A stretch of 64,000 nt of DNA. Source: Celeribacter litoreus (GTDB taxonomy: Bacteria > Pseudomonadota > Alphaproteobacteria > Rhodobacterales > Rhodobacteraceae). The translations under genes and the position numbers were made by a program. The notes under the pieces are model-generated. The model worked only from the letters and a program-made list of their open reading frames with translations, searched no databases and was not told where the DNA came from. The stretch covers positions 496,001 to 560,000 of the forward strand of contig NZ_JAIUFY010000014.1 of assembly GCF_020165855.1 (NCBI RefSeq), read 5' to 3'. Of this stretch, positions 36,851 through 47,548 are shown in pieces (the first letter of the stretch is position 1; each line of letters starts with the position of its first letter).

Positions 36851-37018
36851 GCGCTCTGGTTAATCGGTGGCAGGCGGGCTTGCAATGCGTCGTTTTCATA
36901 CGGCGGATTTGGTTAAAAAATGGGCAACGGCACTTTTTAGCCACTTTTTTACCCGCGATCCTTTGCGACTCGGGGGTTTGACCTCTATCCCTATCTCAAA
37001 CGCACAAGGATTAATCGC

Positions 37019-37999
37019 TTGCCCGTTCGATTGGCGACAATAGCACTGGACCCTCCCGTGTTTCTGGCCCCTATGGCCGGGATCACCGATTTGCCGTTCC
37101 GTGAACTGGTGAGCTCTTTCGGTGCAGGTTTGGTCGTGTCCGAGATGGTCGCCTCCCATGATATGTTGAATGCCCGTCCTGGGTCGCGGGAGAAGGCGGA
37201 GCTCGGGTTCGGCGTCGAAAACACCGCTGTTCAACTCGCCGGACGCGAGGCCGAGCCGATGGCGCTCGCTGCAAAGATGGCGCAGGACAACGGCGCAAAG
37301 ATCATCGACATCAATATGGGCTGCCCCGCGAAAAAGGTGGTGTCCGGTTATTCCGGCTCTGCGCTCATGCGCGATCTCGACCATGCGCTGACCCTGATAG
37401 ACGCCGTTGTTGGGGCTGTTTCCGTGCCGGTGACTCTCAAAACGCGGCTCGGTTGGGATGATGCTCTGCTGAACGCGCCGGAACTCGCGCGACGCGCAGA
37501 GGCCGCTGGCATTCAGATGATCACCATTCATGGCCGTACCCGTTGTCAGTTCTATAAAGGCCGCGCGGATTGGGCGGCTATTCGGGCCGTCAAAGAGGCG
37601 GTGTCTATTCCGGTGATTGCAAACGGTGACATTATCTCTGCCGAAGCCGCCGATGAGGCGATGACCAAGTCCGGCGCTGACGGGGTGATGATCGGACGCG
37701 GGGCGCAAGGGCGTCCGTGGGTGCTTGCCCAAGTTGCCGCCAACATGACCGGCGCGCCGAAGCCGTCTGTGCCGAACGGCGCTGCGCTCGCCGATATGGT
37801 CTGCGCCCATTATGAGGCGGGGTTGTCCTTTTACGGCGCCGATCTCGGCAGCCGCGTGATGCGCAAACATCTCGGCTGGTACATGGACGAGGCGGCATCG
37901 CTGCCCGATCTGCGCAAAAAGGTTTTGACTGAACGTGATCCTAAGGCGGTTCTGGCGCTTCTGCCGGATGCCTTGTTGTCCGGGGAGTGCGTCGCATGA
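37019..37999 (+). CDS. dusB: tRNA-dihydrouridine synthase B (NifR3)
   Basis: A 326-residue flavoenzyme that reduces uridine to dihydrouridine in tRNA. Motifs: [40 protein letters not shown] (catalytic Cys), [30 protein letters not shown] and [11 protein letters not shown]. The start is a TTG at 37019, fixed by AAGGA with an 8-base spacer; there is no ATG nearby. It begins the nifR3-ntrB-ntrC block, with its stop overlapping the ntrB start as ATGA, as known in Rhodobacter capsulatus. Confidence 0.95.
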   Translation: MPVRLATIALDPPVFLAPMAGITDLPFRELVSSFGAGLVVSEMVASHDMLNARPGSREKAELGFGVENTAVQLAGREAEPMALAAKMAQDNGAKIIDINMGCPAKKVVSGYSGSALMRDLDHALTLIDAVVGAVSVPVTLKTRLGWDDALLNAPELARRAEAAGIQMITIHGRTRCQFYKGRADWAAIRAVKEAVSIPVIANGDIISAEAADEAMTKSGADGVMIGRGAQGRPWVLAQVAANMTGAPKPSVPNGAALADMVCAHYEAGLSFYGADLGSRVMRKHLGWYMDEAASLPDLRKKVLTERDPKAVLALLPDALLSGECVA

Positions 38000-39075
38000 G
38001 CGATGATCGTTTCAATACGCTTTGGCCGTCTTTGCCGGTTCCTGCGATCATGATTGAGGCGGATGACCTGATCGGAGAGATCAACCCCTCCGCCGAGCAG
38101 TTCCTGAATGCCTCCGCGAAGTCTCTCCGTGGGACGCCGGTCTTTGACAAGCTGGCCATTGACGCGCCTCTGGAAGAAGCCTTCGCACGCGTGCGCCGCG
38201 ACGATTCTGCGATGTTTATCAACAATGTGGACGTGTCCGGCGGGAATGCTCCGCCCGTGCAGTGCAATATCCAGATCGCGCCGCTTCAGGGCTACAAAGG
38301 GTCGCTGATCCTGTTGATGGAGCCGCGCCAGATCGCGGACCGTCTCGGGCGGTCGCATCAGGTGAAAAGCTCCGCGCGATCCGCAATCGGCATGGCCGAG
38401 ATGCTCGCGCATGAGATCAAGAACCCGCTCGCGGGGATCACGGGGGCGGCACAGCTTCTCTCCATGAGCCTCACGCCCGAAGACCAAGAGTTGACCGATC
38501 TGATCGTGGCGGAAAGCCGTCGGATTGTTGCGCTGCTCGAACAGGTCGAACAATTCGGCAATCTGCGTCCGCCAGAGAAGCGCGCGATCAACATTCATGA
38601 TATGCTCGACCGTGCGCGCAAGTCCGCAGAGCTGTCCTACGGCGCGAAGATGAAGTTCATTGAGGAGTTCGATCCCTCGCTGCCGCCGACCTATGTGGAC
38701 GGAGACCAGCTTTTGCAGGTCTTCATGAACCTGATCAAGAACGCCTCCGAGGCCGCAGGCAAAGAGGGCGGGACGATCCGGCTCAAGACCTTCTACGATC
38801 TCTCCCTGCGTTTGCGTCGCAAGGACGGGACGGGGGGCGCGCTGCCTCTGCAGGTTCAGATCATCGACGACGGACCGGGCCTGCCGCCCGAGATCGCGTC
38901 CGATGTGTTCGAGCCATTTGTTTCGGGCCGTGAAAACGGGACGGGCCTCGGCCTCGCGCTGGTGAGCAAGATCATCTCGGACCACGAAGGCTGGATCTCC
39001 GTCGATTCCGTGCCTGGGAAAACCGTATTCCGCATCTCTCTTCCGGTCGCGCCGAAGGGCGCGAAGGAAACCTGA
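37996..39075 (+). CDS. ntrB: Nitrogen sensor histidine kinase NtrB
   Basis: A 359-residue soluble kinase that phosphorylates or dephosphorylates NtrC according to nitrogen status, through PII proteins. An N-terminal PAS domain ([21 protein letters not shown]) is followed by the H-box [21 protein letters not shown]-box [13 protein letters not shown] and G-boxes DDGPGLPPE and [12 protein letters not shown] follow. The start at 37996 overlaps the dusB stop and follows GGGGAGTGC. The ntrC start follows 83 bases after its stop. Confidence 0.95.
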   Translation: MSDDRFNTLWPSLPVPAIMIEADDLIGEINPSAEQFLNASAKSLRGTPVFDKLAIDAPLEEAFARVRRDDSAMFINNVDVSGGNAPPVQCNIQIAPLQGYKGSLILLMEPRQIADRLGRSHQVKSSARSAIGMAEMLAHEIKNPLAGITGAAQLLSMSLTPEDQELTDLIVAESRRIVALLEQVEQFGNLRPPEKRAINIHDMLDRARKSAELSYGAKMKFIEEFDPSLPPTYVDGDQLLQVFMNLIKNASEAAGKEGGTIRLKTFYDLSLRLRRKDGTGGALPLQVQIIDDGPGLPPEIASDVFEPFVSGRENGTGLGLALVSKIISDHEGWISVDSVPGKTVFRISLPVAPKGAKET

Positions 39076-39158
39076 GCTGCGCTGACCAATGACCCCTCTT
39101 CAGAGGGAACCGCACGAGGCGTTCCGGCGTGTCGTTGCAGAATTAAGGAGTGGAAACT

Positions 39159-40538
39159 ATGGATGGCACGATCCTCGTTGCTGATGATGACCGGACAATC
39201 CGGACGGTCCTGACCCAGGCGCTCACCCGCGCCGGATGTAAGGTCCACGCGACCTCGTCTCTTGTGACGCTGATGCGTTGGGTTGAGGAAGGGAAGGGGG
39301 ATCTGGTCATCTCCGACGTGATGATGCCCGACGGGAACGGTCTCGAGAGCCTGCCGCGCATCGCAGAGCTGCGCCCGGGTCTGCCCGTCATTGTGATCTC
39401 CGCACAGAACACCATCATGACCGCCATTCAGGCGGCTGAGGCCGAAGCGTTCGATTATCTGCCGAAGCCTTTCGATCTGCCGGACCTCATGAAGCGCGCG
39501 GCCAAGGCGCTTGAAGTCAAACGTCGTGCCAACCCCGCGCCGTCGAACGCCAAAGCACCGTCCGAGAGCGCCACTCAGGAAGATCTTCCGCTCGTGGGTC
39601 GCACGCCCGCCATGCAGACGCTCTACCGTCTCGTCGCGCGTGTGATGAACACCGACCTGCCGGTTCTTATCACAGGTGAATCCGGCACGGGCAAATCCCT
39701 CATCGCCCGCGCGATCCACGATTTCTCCGATCGTCGCAGCCTCCCGTTCGTGGTCGTGTCCGCCTCTGATCTGGCGACGATGGAAGGCCCAGCTGCGGTG
39801 ATCTCCAAGGCCAAAAACGGTTCCATCCTCTTTGACGAAGTTGGTGATCTCGATGAAGAGGCGCAGGCCCGTATCGTGCGGATGCTCGACAGCTTTACCG
39901 ACAACGCACCACGGATCATGGCGACGTCTCAGGCCAATCTGGCGTCCAAAATGGAATCCGGTGCCTTCCGTCAGGACCTGTTCTATCGTCTCGGCGGTGT
40001 GACGATTTCCGTGCCGTCGCTGCGCGAGCGTGTGGACGATATTCCGCTTCTGGCTGATTTCTTCCTCTCGAAAGCCGAGCGTGACGGTCTCTCCGCGCGC
40101 CGCTTCTCTAACGAGGCGATGGATCTCGTGCGGGCCTATAGCTGGCCGGGGAACGTGCGGCAGTTGGAAAACACCATTCGCCGCCTGATCGTGACCTCTC
40201 CCGAAGAGGAAATCACGCGCATGGAAGTCGAGACCGTGCTCGGCAACCAGCCGGCCATGGAGCCGCTCCAGGGTGGCGGAGACGGTGAAAAGCTGTCCTC
40301 CTCCGTGGCAAAGCACCTGCGCCGGTATTTCGATCTCCACGGTGGCGTTCTGCCCGCTCCGGGTCTCTATCAGCGAATTTTGAAGGAAGTTGAGCAACCT
40401 CTCATCGAAATCGCGCTCGATGCAGTCGGCGGAAATCAGGCAAAATGTGCTGATCTTCTCGGTATCAACCGCAATACCTTGCGCAAAAAGATCAACGACC
40501 TCGATATTCAGGTGACACGCCGCCGCAAACTGATGTAA
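39159..40538 (+). CDS. ntrC: Nitrogen response regulator NtrC (GAFTGA-less)
   Basis: A 459-residue regulator. The receiver domain has ADDD near residue 10 and the phospho-acceptor in [13 protein letters not shown], with the lysine in YLPKPFD. The AAA+ domain has Walker [17 protein letters not shown] and Walker [15 protein letters not shown]. The C-terminal Fis-type HTH is [20 protein letters not shown]. The GAFTGA loop, which contacts sigma-54, is missing: the chain passes from [19 protein letters not shown] directly to Walker B. This matches R. capsulatus NtrC, known to activate sigma-70 polymerase. The start follows AAGGAG with an 8-base spacer. Confidence 0.95.
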   Translation: MDGTILVADDDRTIRTVLTQALTRAGCKVHATSSLVTLMRWVEEGKGDLVISDVMMPDGNGLESLPRIAELRPGLPVIVISAQNTIMTAIQAAEAEAFDYLPKPFDLPDLMKRAAKALEVKRRANPAPSNAKAPSESATQEDLPLVGRTPAMQTLYRLVARVMNTDLPVLITGESGTGKSLIARAIHDFSDRRSLPFVVVSASDLATMEGPAAVISKAKNGSILFDEVGDLDEEAQARIVRMLDSFTDNAPRIMATSQANLASKMESGAFRQDLFYRLGGVTISVPSLRERVDDIPLLADFFLSKAERDGLSARRFSNEAMDLVRAYSWPGNVRQLENTIRRLIVTSPEEEITRMEVETVLGNQPAMEPLQGGGDGEKLSSSVAKHLRRYFDLHGGVLPAPGLYQRILKEVEQPLIEIALDAVGGNQAKCADLLGINRNTLRKKINDLDIQVTRRRKLM

Positions 40539-40661
40539 AAACATCACATCCGTTGTGATTTGGGCGCAGTGACCGCGAAGTCACGTTCGATGCGTCGTTT
40601 TGGCAACGGTTTCTGATTTCTCCCCGTAACGCCCGATAGAGGTGTGAGGTATAGATGTCAG

Positions 40662-42953
40662 ATGTTGAGTGATGCGAGCAGAGGTTTCCGAGTGGAACGC
40701 AACCTTGGGAGAGAAAGCTGGAATCGCCTGATGCGCCTGCGGCGCGCGCGGCGGTGGCAGAATGCGGCGACGGTGGCGGTCTTTGTCCTCGGTCCGCTTC
40801 TCGCTGTGCTGACCTTTCTTGTGCTCGGTCCGCTGGACCACGGACCCGCGTCGAGTGTCCTTAGAGCTGTGTTGCTCGCGGATGTTGTCTATGTGCTCGT
40901 CGTGGCGAGCCTCGTCGCCATTCGTATAGCGCGGGTCATCTCGGCCCGGCGCGCACACTCAGAAGGCTCGCGCCTTCACCTGCGTCTATCCGGCGCATTT
41001 GTCCTGCTCGCGCTCATCCCGACCATCACGGTCGCAGTCTTTGCTGTCGTGACGGTGAATTTTGGTCTTGAAGGCTGGTTCTCCGACCGTGTGCGCAATG
41101 TGGTCGGCTCCTCTTTGGAGGCGGCAACCGCCTACGAGACCGAACACAGAGACGGTCTGGCGGAAGATACGCGGGCGCTCGCGGGGTTCCTCGTTGAAAA
41201 CCGCCGCTCTGTGACGATCCTGCCCGACGGCGCGCTCAGACAGGTGCTCAATCAGGGGCAGGGCCTTATTCAGCGCGGCCTGCGTGAGGCCTATGTGATC
41301 AACCGCGCAGGCGAAATCAAAGCGCGCGGGGATCGCTCCTATCTCTTTGATTATGAACAACCGTCTGAGGAAGACCTCTCCCGCGCAGAGAGCGGGGAGC
41401 TTGTTCTTATCGACGATTGGGACAACAACGAAAGCCGTGCGCTCCAACGTCTCTCTGGCTTCTCGGATCGTTACCTCTATGTGACCCGCGAAGTAGACGG
41501 GAATATCCTCAATCTACTCGATGAGACGCAGGATAGCATCGCGCTCTACAACCAGCTTGAGAGCGATCGCGGGAGGCTGCTTTTTGAATTCGGCCTGATC
41601 TACATCGGGTTCGCGATTATTCTCATCTTGGCGGCGACATGGCTCGGCCTGTGGTTTGCCGAGCGCCTTGCTCGCCCGATCGGTCGTCTGGCGGGGGCGG
41701 CGAAGCGCGTGGGTGAGGGCGATATGACGGTCCGCGTGCCTGAAGAGAGCAGTCAGGACGAGATTGCCACCCTTGGCCGCGTGTTCAACCAGATGACGGG
41801 GCAGCTCAAGGTCCAGCGCGACGAGCTCTTGGAGCAGAACGCGCAGATCGAGCGGCGGCGCCGGCTCTTTGACTCAGTCGTGTCCTCTGTAACCGCGGGG
41901 GTGATCGCGTTGGATGCGGATGGCACGGTGACCCTGATGAACCGCTCGGCGGAATCTCTGCTGTCGATCCACGAAGAGGATGGTTCAGGGCGGCCGATTT
42001 CTCTCGTGGTGCCGGAGTTCGGACCTCTGTTCGACCACCTGCGCCAGCAAGGCCGCGAAGTGGCACAGGAAGAACTGCACCTGATCCGCTCCGGTGCGCA
42101 GGAGAGCCTCCTCGTCCGGATCGCAACGCGACGTGACGTGACCGGTGCGCTTGAGGGCTACGTGGTTGCCTTTGATGATGTGACCGACCTCGTGAGTGCC
42201 CAGCGGATGGCTGCGTGGGGTGACGTGGCACGGCGTATCGCGCATGAGATCAAAAACCCGCTCACACCGATCCAGCTCTCTGCCGAGCGCATCCTGCGCA
42301 AGTTCGGGCGTGGTCTTGATGAGGAGGCACGCGAGGATCTCGAGCAATACACCTCCGTAATTGTGCGTCAGACGGGCGATCTACGCCGCATCGTGGATGA
42401 ATTCTCCAAATTCGCCCGAATGCCGACGCCGGACTGTCGCGAGCAGGATTTAGTCGAACTGGTGAAGGGCGCGGTCCTACTTCAGCAGAATGCGCAGCCT
42501 GATGTGGAAATTGTGTTCGAGACAACAGAACGTGAGGCCTGGGCCGAAGTCGATGGGACGATGATCGGACAGGCGTTCACAAACTTGATTAAGAATGCCG
42601 GGGAGGCCATTGAATCTCTGTGTGAAAATGGCGCTCCAGAGGGGCATGAGCCGCGCATTCGTGTGGGGCTTTCGAAAGACGGTAGCGAGATTGCGATCAG
42701 TGTGACGGACAACGGCATCGGGCTACCTGAGGACCGTTCGCGCCTGTTCGAGCCCTACGTGACGACGCGGGCGAGCGGGACCGGATTGGGTCTGCCAATT
42801 GTGAAGAAGATTATCGAAGAACATGGGGGAACTCTGACGCTCACCGACGGTGTTGCGATTGATCCCTCGGGGCGCATCGGCGCGCAGGCCTGTGTGCGCC
42901 TGATGTCGATGCAGGAAGTGAATACGAATGAAAAACAAAAAGTTGCAGTCTGA
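40662..42953 (+). CDS. ntrY: Membrane sensor histidine kinase NtrY
   Basis: A kinase of about 763 residues. Two N-terminal helices and a third near residue 95 precede a periplasmic sensor part; a further helix (FGLIYIGFAIILILAATWLG) is followed by HAMP, then PAS (SVTAGVIALDADGTVTLMNR). The H-box is [20 protein letters not shown], and G-boxes DNGIGLPED and GTGLGLPIVKKI follow. It pairs with NtrX in control of nitrogen, envelope or respiratory genes. The start is uncertain among GTG 40644, ATG 40662 and GTG 40692; the last has AGAGG close by. Confidence 0.93.
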   Translation: MLSDASRGFRVERNLGRESWNRLMRLRRARRWQNAATVAVFVLGPLLAVLTFLVLGPLDHGPASSVLRAVLLADVVYVLVVASLVAIRIARVISARRAHSEGSRLHLRLSGAFVLLALIPTITVAVFAVVTVNFGLEGWFSDRVRNVVGSSLEAATAYETEHRDGLAEDTRALAGFLVENRRSVTILPDGALRQVLNQGQGLIQRGLREAYVINRAGEIKARGDRSYLFDYEQPSEEDLSRAESGELVLIDDWDNNESRALQRLSGFSDRYLYVTREVDGNILNLLDETQDSIALYNQLESDRGRLLFEFGLIYIGFAIILILAATWLGLWFAERLARPIGRLAGAAKRVGEGDMTVRVPEESSQDEIATLGRVFNQMTGQLKVQRDELLEQNAQIERRRRLFDSVVSSVTAGVIALDADGTVTLMNRSAESLLSIHEEDGSGRPISLVVPEFGPLFDHLRQQGREVAQEELHLIRSGAQESLLVRIATRRDVTGALEGYVVAFDDVTDLVSAQRMAAWGDVARRIAHEIKNPLTPIQLSAERILRKFGRGLDEEAREDLEQYTSVIVRQTGDLRRIVDEFSKFARMPTPDCREQDLVELVKGAVLLQQNAQPDVEIVFETTEREAWAEVDGTMIGQAFTNLIKNAGEAIESLCENGAPEGHEPRIRVGLSKDGSEIAISVTDNGIGLPEDRSRLFEPYVTTRASGTGLGLPIVKKIIEEHGGTLTLTDGVAIDPSGRIGAQACVRLMSMQEVNTNEKQKVAV

Positions 42954-42974
42954 AGTGAAGGCCGGGAGTAGAGT

Positions 42975-44378
42975 ATGTCTGACATTCTGATCGTCGATGA
43001 TGAGCGTGATATCCGCGAGTTGATCGGGGATATCTTGCAGGACGAAGGCTTCGAGACACGGTTGGCGTCGAACTCGGACGAATGCATGCGCGAGATTAAC
43101 TCTGCCGTGCCGGCACTGATGATCCTCGATATCTGGCTCAAAGACAGTGACATGGACGGGATCGACATTCTCAAACATGTCAAACGTGAGCACCCTCAAG
43201 TGCCCATCATCATCATATCCGGTCACGGCAACATCGAGATTGCGGTCGCGGCGATTAAACAGGGGGCCTACGACTTTATCGAGAAGCCGTTCAACATTGA
43301 CCAACTCATGGTCGTGATTGGTCGTGCGATGGAGGCCTCGCGCCTCCGCCGTGAAAACGCGACGCTCAAGAGGTCTTCCGGCGGCGATGTTGAGATGATC
43401 GGTGTCTCTGCGGCGTTCAAGGCGCTCAAGGGCAATCTCGACAAGGTGACGAAATCGAACGGTCGTGTGATGCTCACCGGTCCTGCGGGCGTCGGGAAAG
43501 AGGTCGCCGCGCGTTACATTCATACCCAGAGCGAGCGACGGGATGCGCCTTTTGTGACGGTGTCTTCTGCGACCATCGAACCGGATCGGATGGAAGAGGT
43601 GCTCTTCGGGCGTGAGAGCGTGGAGCGCGGCATCGAGAAAGGTTTGCTGGAAGAGGCCAATGGCGGCGTCATCTATTTCGACGAGGTGGCGGATATGCCG
43701 CTCGGCACGCAGTCGAAAATCCTGCGCGTCCTCGTGGATCAGCGCTTTACCCGCGTCGGTGGCGGGGCGCAGGTCTCGGTCGATTTACGTGTGATCTCCT
43801 CGACATCCCGCGATCTGCTTGCGGAGATCGAAGGCGGCACATTTCGCGAAGAACTCTATCACCGCCTGAATGTTGTGCCGATCGAGGTGCCGGGGCTGGA
43901 GAAGCGCCGTGAGGATATTCCGGAGCTGGCTGCCTACTTTATCGAGAAGCTGAACCGCGAACAGGGGCTGCCGCTGCGCAATCTTTCCGAGGATGCCTCG
44001 GCGATGTTGCAGACGATGGGATGGCCCGGAAACGTCCGTCAGCTCAAGAATGTGATCGAACGTGTGCTCATTCTCGGCGAGCCGTCAGGCGATATTGACG
44101 CGAGTGAGCTTCCTGCACAAGAAAGCAGCGCGGAGAGCGACGGGCAGGCCATGCTGTCTCCGGCGATCGCCACCTTGCCGTTGCGCGAGGCGCGCGAGGT
44201 GTTCGAACGCGAATATTTGCTCACTCAAATCAATCGCTTCGGCGGAAATATCTCCCGCACCGCGACCTTTGTTGGCATGGAGCGCTCGGCCCTTCACCGC
44301 AAGCTCAAGTCGCTCGGTGTCGTGACTGGAAACAAACAGGGCAATCGTGTTGCCTATGTTTCCGAAGAGGCGGAGTAA
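42975..44378 (+). CDS. ntrX: Response regulator NtrX
   Basis: A 467-residue regulator. The receiver domain has IVDDERDIRELI, LMILDIWLKDSDMDG (phospho-Asp) and FIEKPFNIDQL. The AAA+ domain has an altered Walker A GPAGVGKEVAARYI, then LFGRESVERGIEKGLLEEA and Walker B GGVIYFDEVADM. The GAFTGA loop is absent here also. The C-terminal HTH is NISRTATFVGMERSALHRKL. It lies 21 bases after ntrY with a GGCCGGGAGTAGAGT upstream site. Confidence 0.95.
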   Translation: MSDILIVDDERDIRELIGDILQDEGFETRLASNSDECMREINSAVPALMILDIWLKDSDMDGIDILKHVKREHPQVPIIIISGHGNIEIAVAAIKQGAYDFIEKPFNIDQLMVVIGRAMEASRLRRENATLKRSSGGDVEMIGVSAAFKALKGNLDKVTKSNGRVMLTGPAGVGKEVAARYIHTQSERRDAPFVTVSSATIEPDRMEEVLFGRESVERGIEKGLLEEANGGVIYFDEVADMPLGTQSKILRVLVDQRFTRVGGGAQVSVDLRVISSTSRDLLAEIEGGTFREELYHRLNVVPIEVPGLEKRREDIPELAAYFIEKLNREQGLPLRNLSEDASAMLQTMGWPGNVRQLKNVIERVLILGEPSGDIDASELPAQESSAESDGQAMLSPAIATLPLREAREVFEREYLLTQINRFGGNISRTATFVGMERSALHRKLKSLGVVTGNKQGNRVAYVSEEAE

Positions 44379-44447
44379 AACGCACGCGGGTGTTGACCCT
44401 CCACCAGCAACCTGACAAGGCTGTCGCTAGGCAAGATAGGTGATGTG

Positions 44448-45824
44448 ATGAAAGTCATCATTTGTGGCGCAGGTCAGGTCGGGTGGCAGATCGCCAAACA
44501 GCTTTCGGGCGAAAAGAACGATGTGACCGTTGTCGACAACAATCCGGCACTGGTGAGACGCGCGACGGACACGCTTGATGTTCAGGGGATTGAGGGGCAC
44601 GCCTCCTATCCCGATGTGCTCGACCGTGCGGGGGCACGTGACGCCGATATGGTGATCGCGGCAACGCATTCCGACGAGGTGAATATGGTCACCTGTCAGG
44701 TCGCGCATTCCGTCTTTGCGGTCCCGCGCAAAATCGCGCGTTTGCGGGCGCAGAGCTATTTGACGGCAATCTATTCCGATCTCTACCGGCGCGATCACAT
44801 GCCGATCGACGTGGTGATCAGCCCGGAACGCGAGGTGGCTGAGGCCGCTTTGCGGCGTCTGGCGGCACCGGCCGCGTTCGATACGCAGACCTTTCTGGCT
44901 GGGCGCGCGCAGCTGCTCGGGATTTACCTCGAAGAGGATTGCGCCGTCCTCAATACATCTCTCGGCGAGCTGACCGAACTCTTCTCGACTCTGCGTGCCA
45001 TTGTCGTGGGTGTACGTCGTGAGGGCCGTCTGTTTGCCCCGACGAAGGGTGATCAGCTTTTCGCGGGGGATGAAGTCTATGTCTTCGCGAAGTCCGAGGA
45101 CATCACGCGGACGCTAGAGATTTTCGGCAAGACGCACTCCAAACAGGAGCGTGTGGTCATTCTCGGCGGCGGGAACGTCGGTCTCGCCGTGGCTCAGGCG
45201 CTCGAGACTCGGACGGAGCGGGTGCGCACAAAAATCGTGGAGCGGAACCGTGCCGTGGCAGAACGCGCTGCAGACAGTCTGGAACGCACGATTGTTCTCA
45301 ATGGCGATGCGCTCGACCATGAAATTCTCGCCGAGGCGGGGATCAGCCGCTCTGATGCCGTGCTCTGCGTGACCGACGACGATAAGGTGAACATGCTCGC
45401 CGCTGTGCGGGCAAAGCAGGCCGGATCGCGGATGGCAATCTGTCTCGTGAATGATCCGTCACTTGTGTCCATTCTTAACGCCCTCGACATTGACGCCTAT
45501 ATCAACCCGCGTGCGACGACCGTCTCGTCCATCCTGCGTCACATTCGTCACGGGCGTGTGCGCAACGTCTACTCCATCGGTGACGGTGAGGCAGAAGTCA
45601 TCGAGGCACAGGTGCTCTCGACTTCGCCGATTTCTGGCAAACGGATCAAAGACATCGCGTTTCCGGAAGGGGCGCTCGTGGGGGCGATCAGCAAGGGCGA
45701 TGACTACGTTAAACCGAAAGGGGACACGCGCATTGATGAAGGGGATGTGATCACTATCTTCGCGCTCGCGAATGACGTGCCCGAGGTTGAACGGCTTCTC
45801 CAAGTGTCCATCGACTATTTCTAA
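44448..45824 (+). CDS. trkA: Trk potassium uptake regulatory protein TrkA
   Basis: A 458-residue cytoplasmic protein made of two RCK units. Each starts with a Rossmann NAD(H)-binding motif, CGAGQVGWQIAKQL at the start and VILGGGNVGLAVAQAL near residue 236. Each ends in a TrkA_C domain. It gates TrkH in response to nucleotides. ATG 44448 is chosen; a GTG one codon earlier is also in frame. The stop overlaps the trkH start as TAATG, so the two are coupled. Confidence 0.95.
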   Translation: MKVIICGAGQVGWQIAKQLSGEKNDVTVVDNNPALVRRATDTLDVQGIEGHASYPDVLDRAGARDADMVIAATHSDEVNMVTCQVAHSVFAVPRKIARLRAQSYLTAIYSDLYRRDHMPIDVVISPEREVAEAALRRLAAPAAFDTQTFLAGRAQLLGIYLEEDCAVLNTSLGELTELFSTLRAIVVGVRREGRLFAPTKGDQLFAGDEVYVFAKSEDITRTLEIFGKTHSKQERVVILGGGNVGLAVAQALETRTERVRTKIVERNRAVAERAADSLERTIVLNGDALDHEILAEAGISRSDAVLCVTDDDKVNMLAAVRAKQAGSRMAICLVNDPSLVSILNALDIDAYINPRATTVSSILRHIRHGRVRNVYSIGDGEAEVIEAQVLSTSPISGKRIKDIAFPEGALVGAISKGDDYVKPKGDTRIDEGDVITIFALANDVPEVERLLQVSIDYF

Positions 45825-47371
45825 TGAACCGCTTCTCGCGCATGCCGTTTTTCGTCCAGCTGATGCTGGTCTCCGGGGGGGCGATGCAGATCCCCGCGAT
45901 CTACGGACTTGTGCTGGACGAAATGTTCGTCTCGCGGACCTTCTTTTATTCGGGCATCCTGTTTTGCACCTTGGCGGTCTTTATCGCGATTGCGCGCTAC
46001 CGCCCCGGGGCGTCCGAGGATCGTGAGAGCAAGCGTGATCGCGACCGCGAAGGGCGCAATCAGCTTTTGACGCTTGTGGCGACTTACACGTTGTTGCCGC
46101 TGATCCTCGCGGTGCCATTCTCCGAAGCCACCCGCGACACGACCTATTTCAACGCCTATTTCGAGATGGTTTCAGCGCTGACCACCACGGGTGCGACCCT
46201 GTTCGATGATCCCGCGCGGCTCTCTGATCCGGTGCACCTGTGGCGGGCGCTGGTGGGGTGGCTCGGCGGATTGTTCGCGTGGGTGACAGCAGTGGCCGTG
46301 CTTGCGCCGCTCAATCTTGGTGGGTTCGAGGTCATTTCTTCGCGCCAACCCGGTCAGTCCGAAGTGCGCGCGACGCAGATCACCCGCATCGCGGCCGCGC
46401 CGGAACGTCTGGCGAAATTCACGTCCAAGCTCTTTCCCGTCTATCTCGGACTGACCCTCGCGCTCTGGTTCGCTTTGGCGATGGTGGGATCGTCAGGATA
46501 TGTGGCGCTCTGTCACGCAATGTCGGTGATGGCGACCTCGGGCATCTCTCCGGTCGGAGGGCTGACGCAGGCCAACACCGGCTTTTTCGGGGAATTGGTG
46601 ATCTTCGCCTTCCTGTTCCTCGCAGTCTCGCGCAAGACCTTCACGGTAGATGAAACGCGCCTCGACGCGCCGCCGCTCTACCGCGACCCCGAGGTGAAGA
46701 TCGGTATGTCACTGATCATCCTTATCCCTGTCTTCCTGTTCCTGCGCCATTGGGTTGCGGTGTTGGAAGTGTCCGGCGATTGGACCTTCACGCGCGCCAT
46801 TTCCTCGCTTTGGGGCGGGACGTTCATGGTGCTGTCCTTCCTCTCGACCGCCGGATTTGAAAGCAGCGGCTGGGAAGAGGCGCGGCTGTGGTCCGGGCTT
46901 CAAGCCCCGGGGGTTCTTCTCATGGGGCTTGCGCTCTTCGGGGGCGGGGTGGCGACCACGGCGGGCGGGGTGAAACTTCTCCGGCTCTATGCGCTCGTGC
47001 GGCACGGAGAGCGCGAGATCGAGAAACTGATCTCTCCGCACTCTGTTGGCGGTGCGGGCGCGATGGCCCGCCGCATCCGACGGGAGGGGGCCTATGTGGC
47101 ATGGGTTTACTTCATGGTCTTCGCCTTCACGATTGCGGCGGTCATGATGCTTCTGTCGCTGTTGGGGCTCCATTTCGAGCCTGCGGTGGTGTTTACGATT
47201 TCGGCCCTGACGACGACCGGGCCGCTTGTCGATGTCGCGGGAGATTCCTCGCTCAGCTATGCGAGTCTCGGCACGGCGGAGAAATCTGTGCTCGCAGGAG
47301 CGATGGTTTTGGGGCGTCTGGAGATGCTTGCAATCATCGCGCTGCTTAATCCCGACTTTTGGCGTCGTTAG
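45824..47371 (+). CDS. trkH: Trk potassium channel protein TrkH
   Basis: A 515-residue membrane protein of the TrkH/KtrB class with repeated M1-P-M2 units. Filter segments are seen as SALTTTGATLF, SVMATSGISPVGG, LSTAGFESSGW and SALTTTGPLVD, each with the filter glycine. KLLRLYALVRHGEREIEKLI is the cytoplasmic linker. Together with TrkA it imports K+. It follows ntrYX, the usual alphaproteobacterial order. Confidence 0.95.
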   Translation: MNRFSRMPFFVQLMLVSGGAMQIPAIYGLVLDEMFVSRTFFYSGILFCTLAVFIAIARYRPGASEDRESKRDRDREGRNQLLTLVATYTLLPLILAVPFSEATRDTTYFNAYFEMVSALTTTGATLFDDPARLSDPVHLWRALVGWLGGLFAWVTAVAVLAPLNLGGFEVISSRQPGQSEVRATQITRIAAAPERLAKFTSKLFPVYLGLTLALWFALAMVGSSGYVALCHAMSVMATSGISPVGGLTQANTGFFGELVIFAFLFLAVSRKTFTVDETRLDAPPLYRDPEVKIGMSLIILIPVFLFLRHWVAVLEVSGDWTFTRAISSLWGGTFMVLSFLSTAGFESSGWEEARLWSGLQAPGVLLMGLALFGGGVATTAGGVKLLRLYALVRHGEREIEKLISPHSVGGAGAMARRIRREGAYVAWVYFMVFAFTIAAVMMLLSLLGLHFEPAVVFTISALTTTGPLVDVAGDSSLSYASLGTAEKSVLAGAMVLGRLEMLAIIALLNPDFWRR

Positions 47372-47454
47372 CGCAACCATCATTTTTCGCCCCGTTTTAT
47401 GGCGCATAATTGCGTCGGTTGCACAGGGAAGAAGCGGAAAATCAGGCGCTTATC

Positions 47455-47460
47455 TTGACA
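47455..47460 (+). promoter_or_regulatory. -35-like element before hfq
   Basis: A perfect TTGACA lies 88 bases before the hfq start in the trkH-hfq gap. No good -10 hexamer is seen at 16-18 bases spacing, so this is tentative. Confidence 0.3.
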
Positions 47461-47548
47461 TTCCGCAAATCTCGCGATGAGGTGTCGTCATCCGCTGTCG
47501 CCCGAGGGACAGTTCGCATCATAAAGCGCAAGAAAAAGGCAAAAGACT

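Noticed and set aside
36868-36883. TGGCAG-N6-TTGC resembling a sigma-54 promoter between ispDF and dusB
   Set aside because: The GG-to-GC spacing is 11 instead of 10 bases, which abolishes sigma-54 promoters, and the dusB-ntrBC operon is not known to be sigma-54-dependent in relatives.
38856-40547. 563-codon minus-strand frame opposite ntrC
   Set aside because: Antisense shadow of ntrC and the ntrB end; no ribosome site or family motif.
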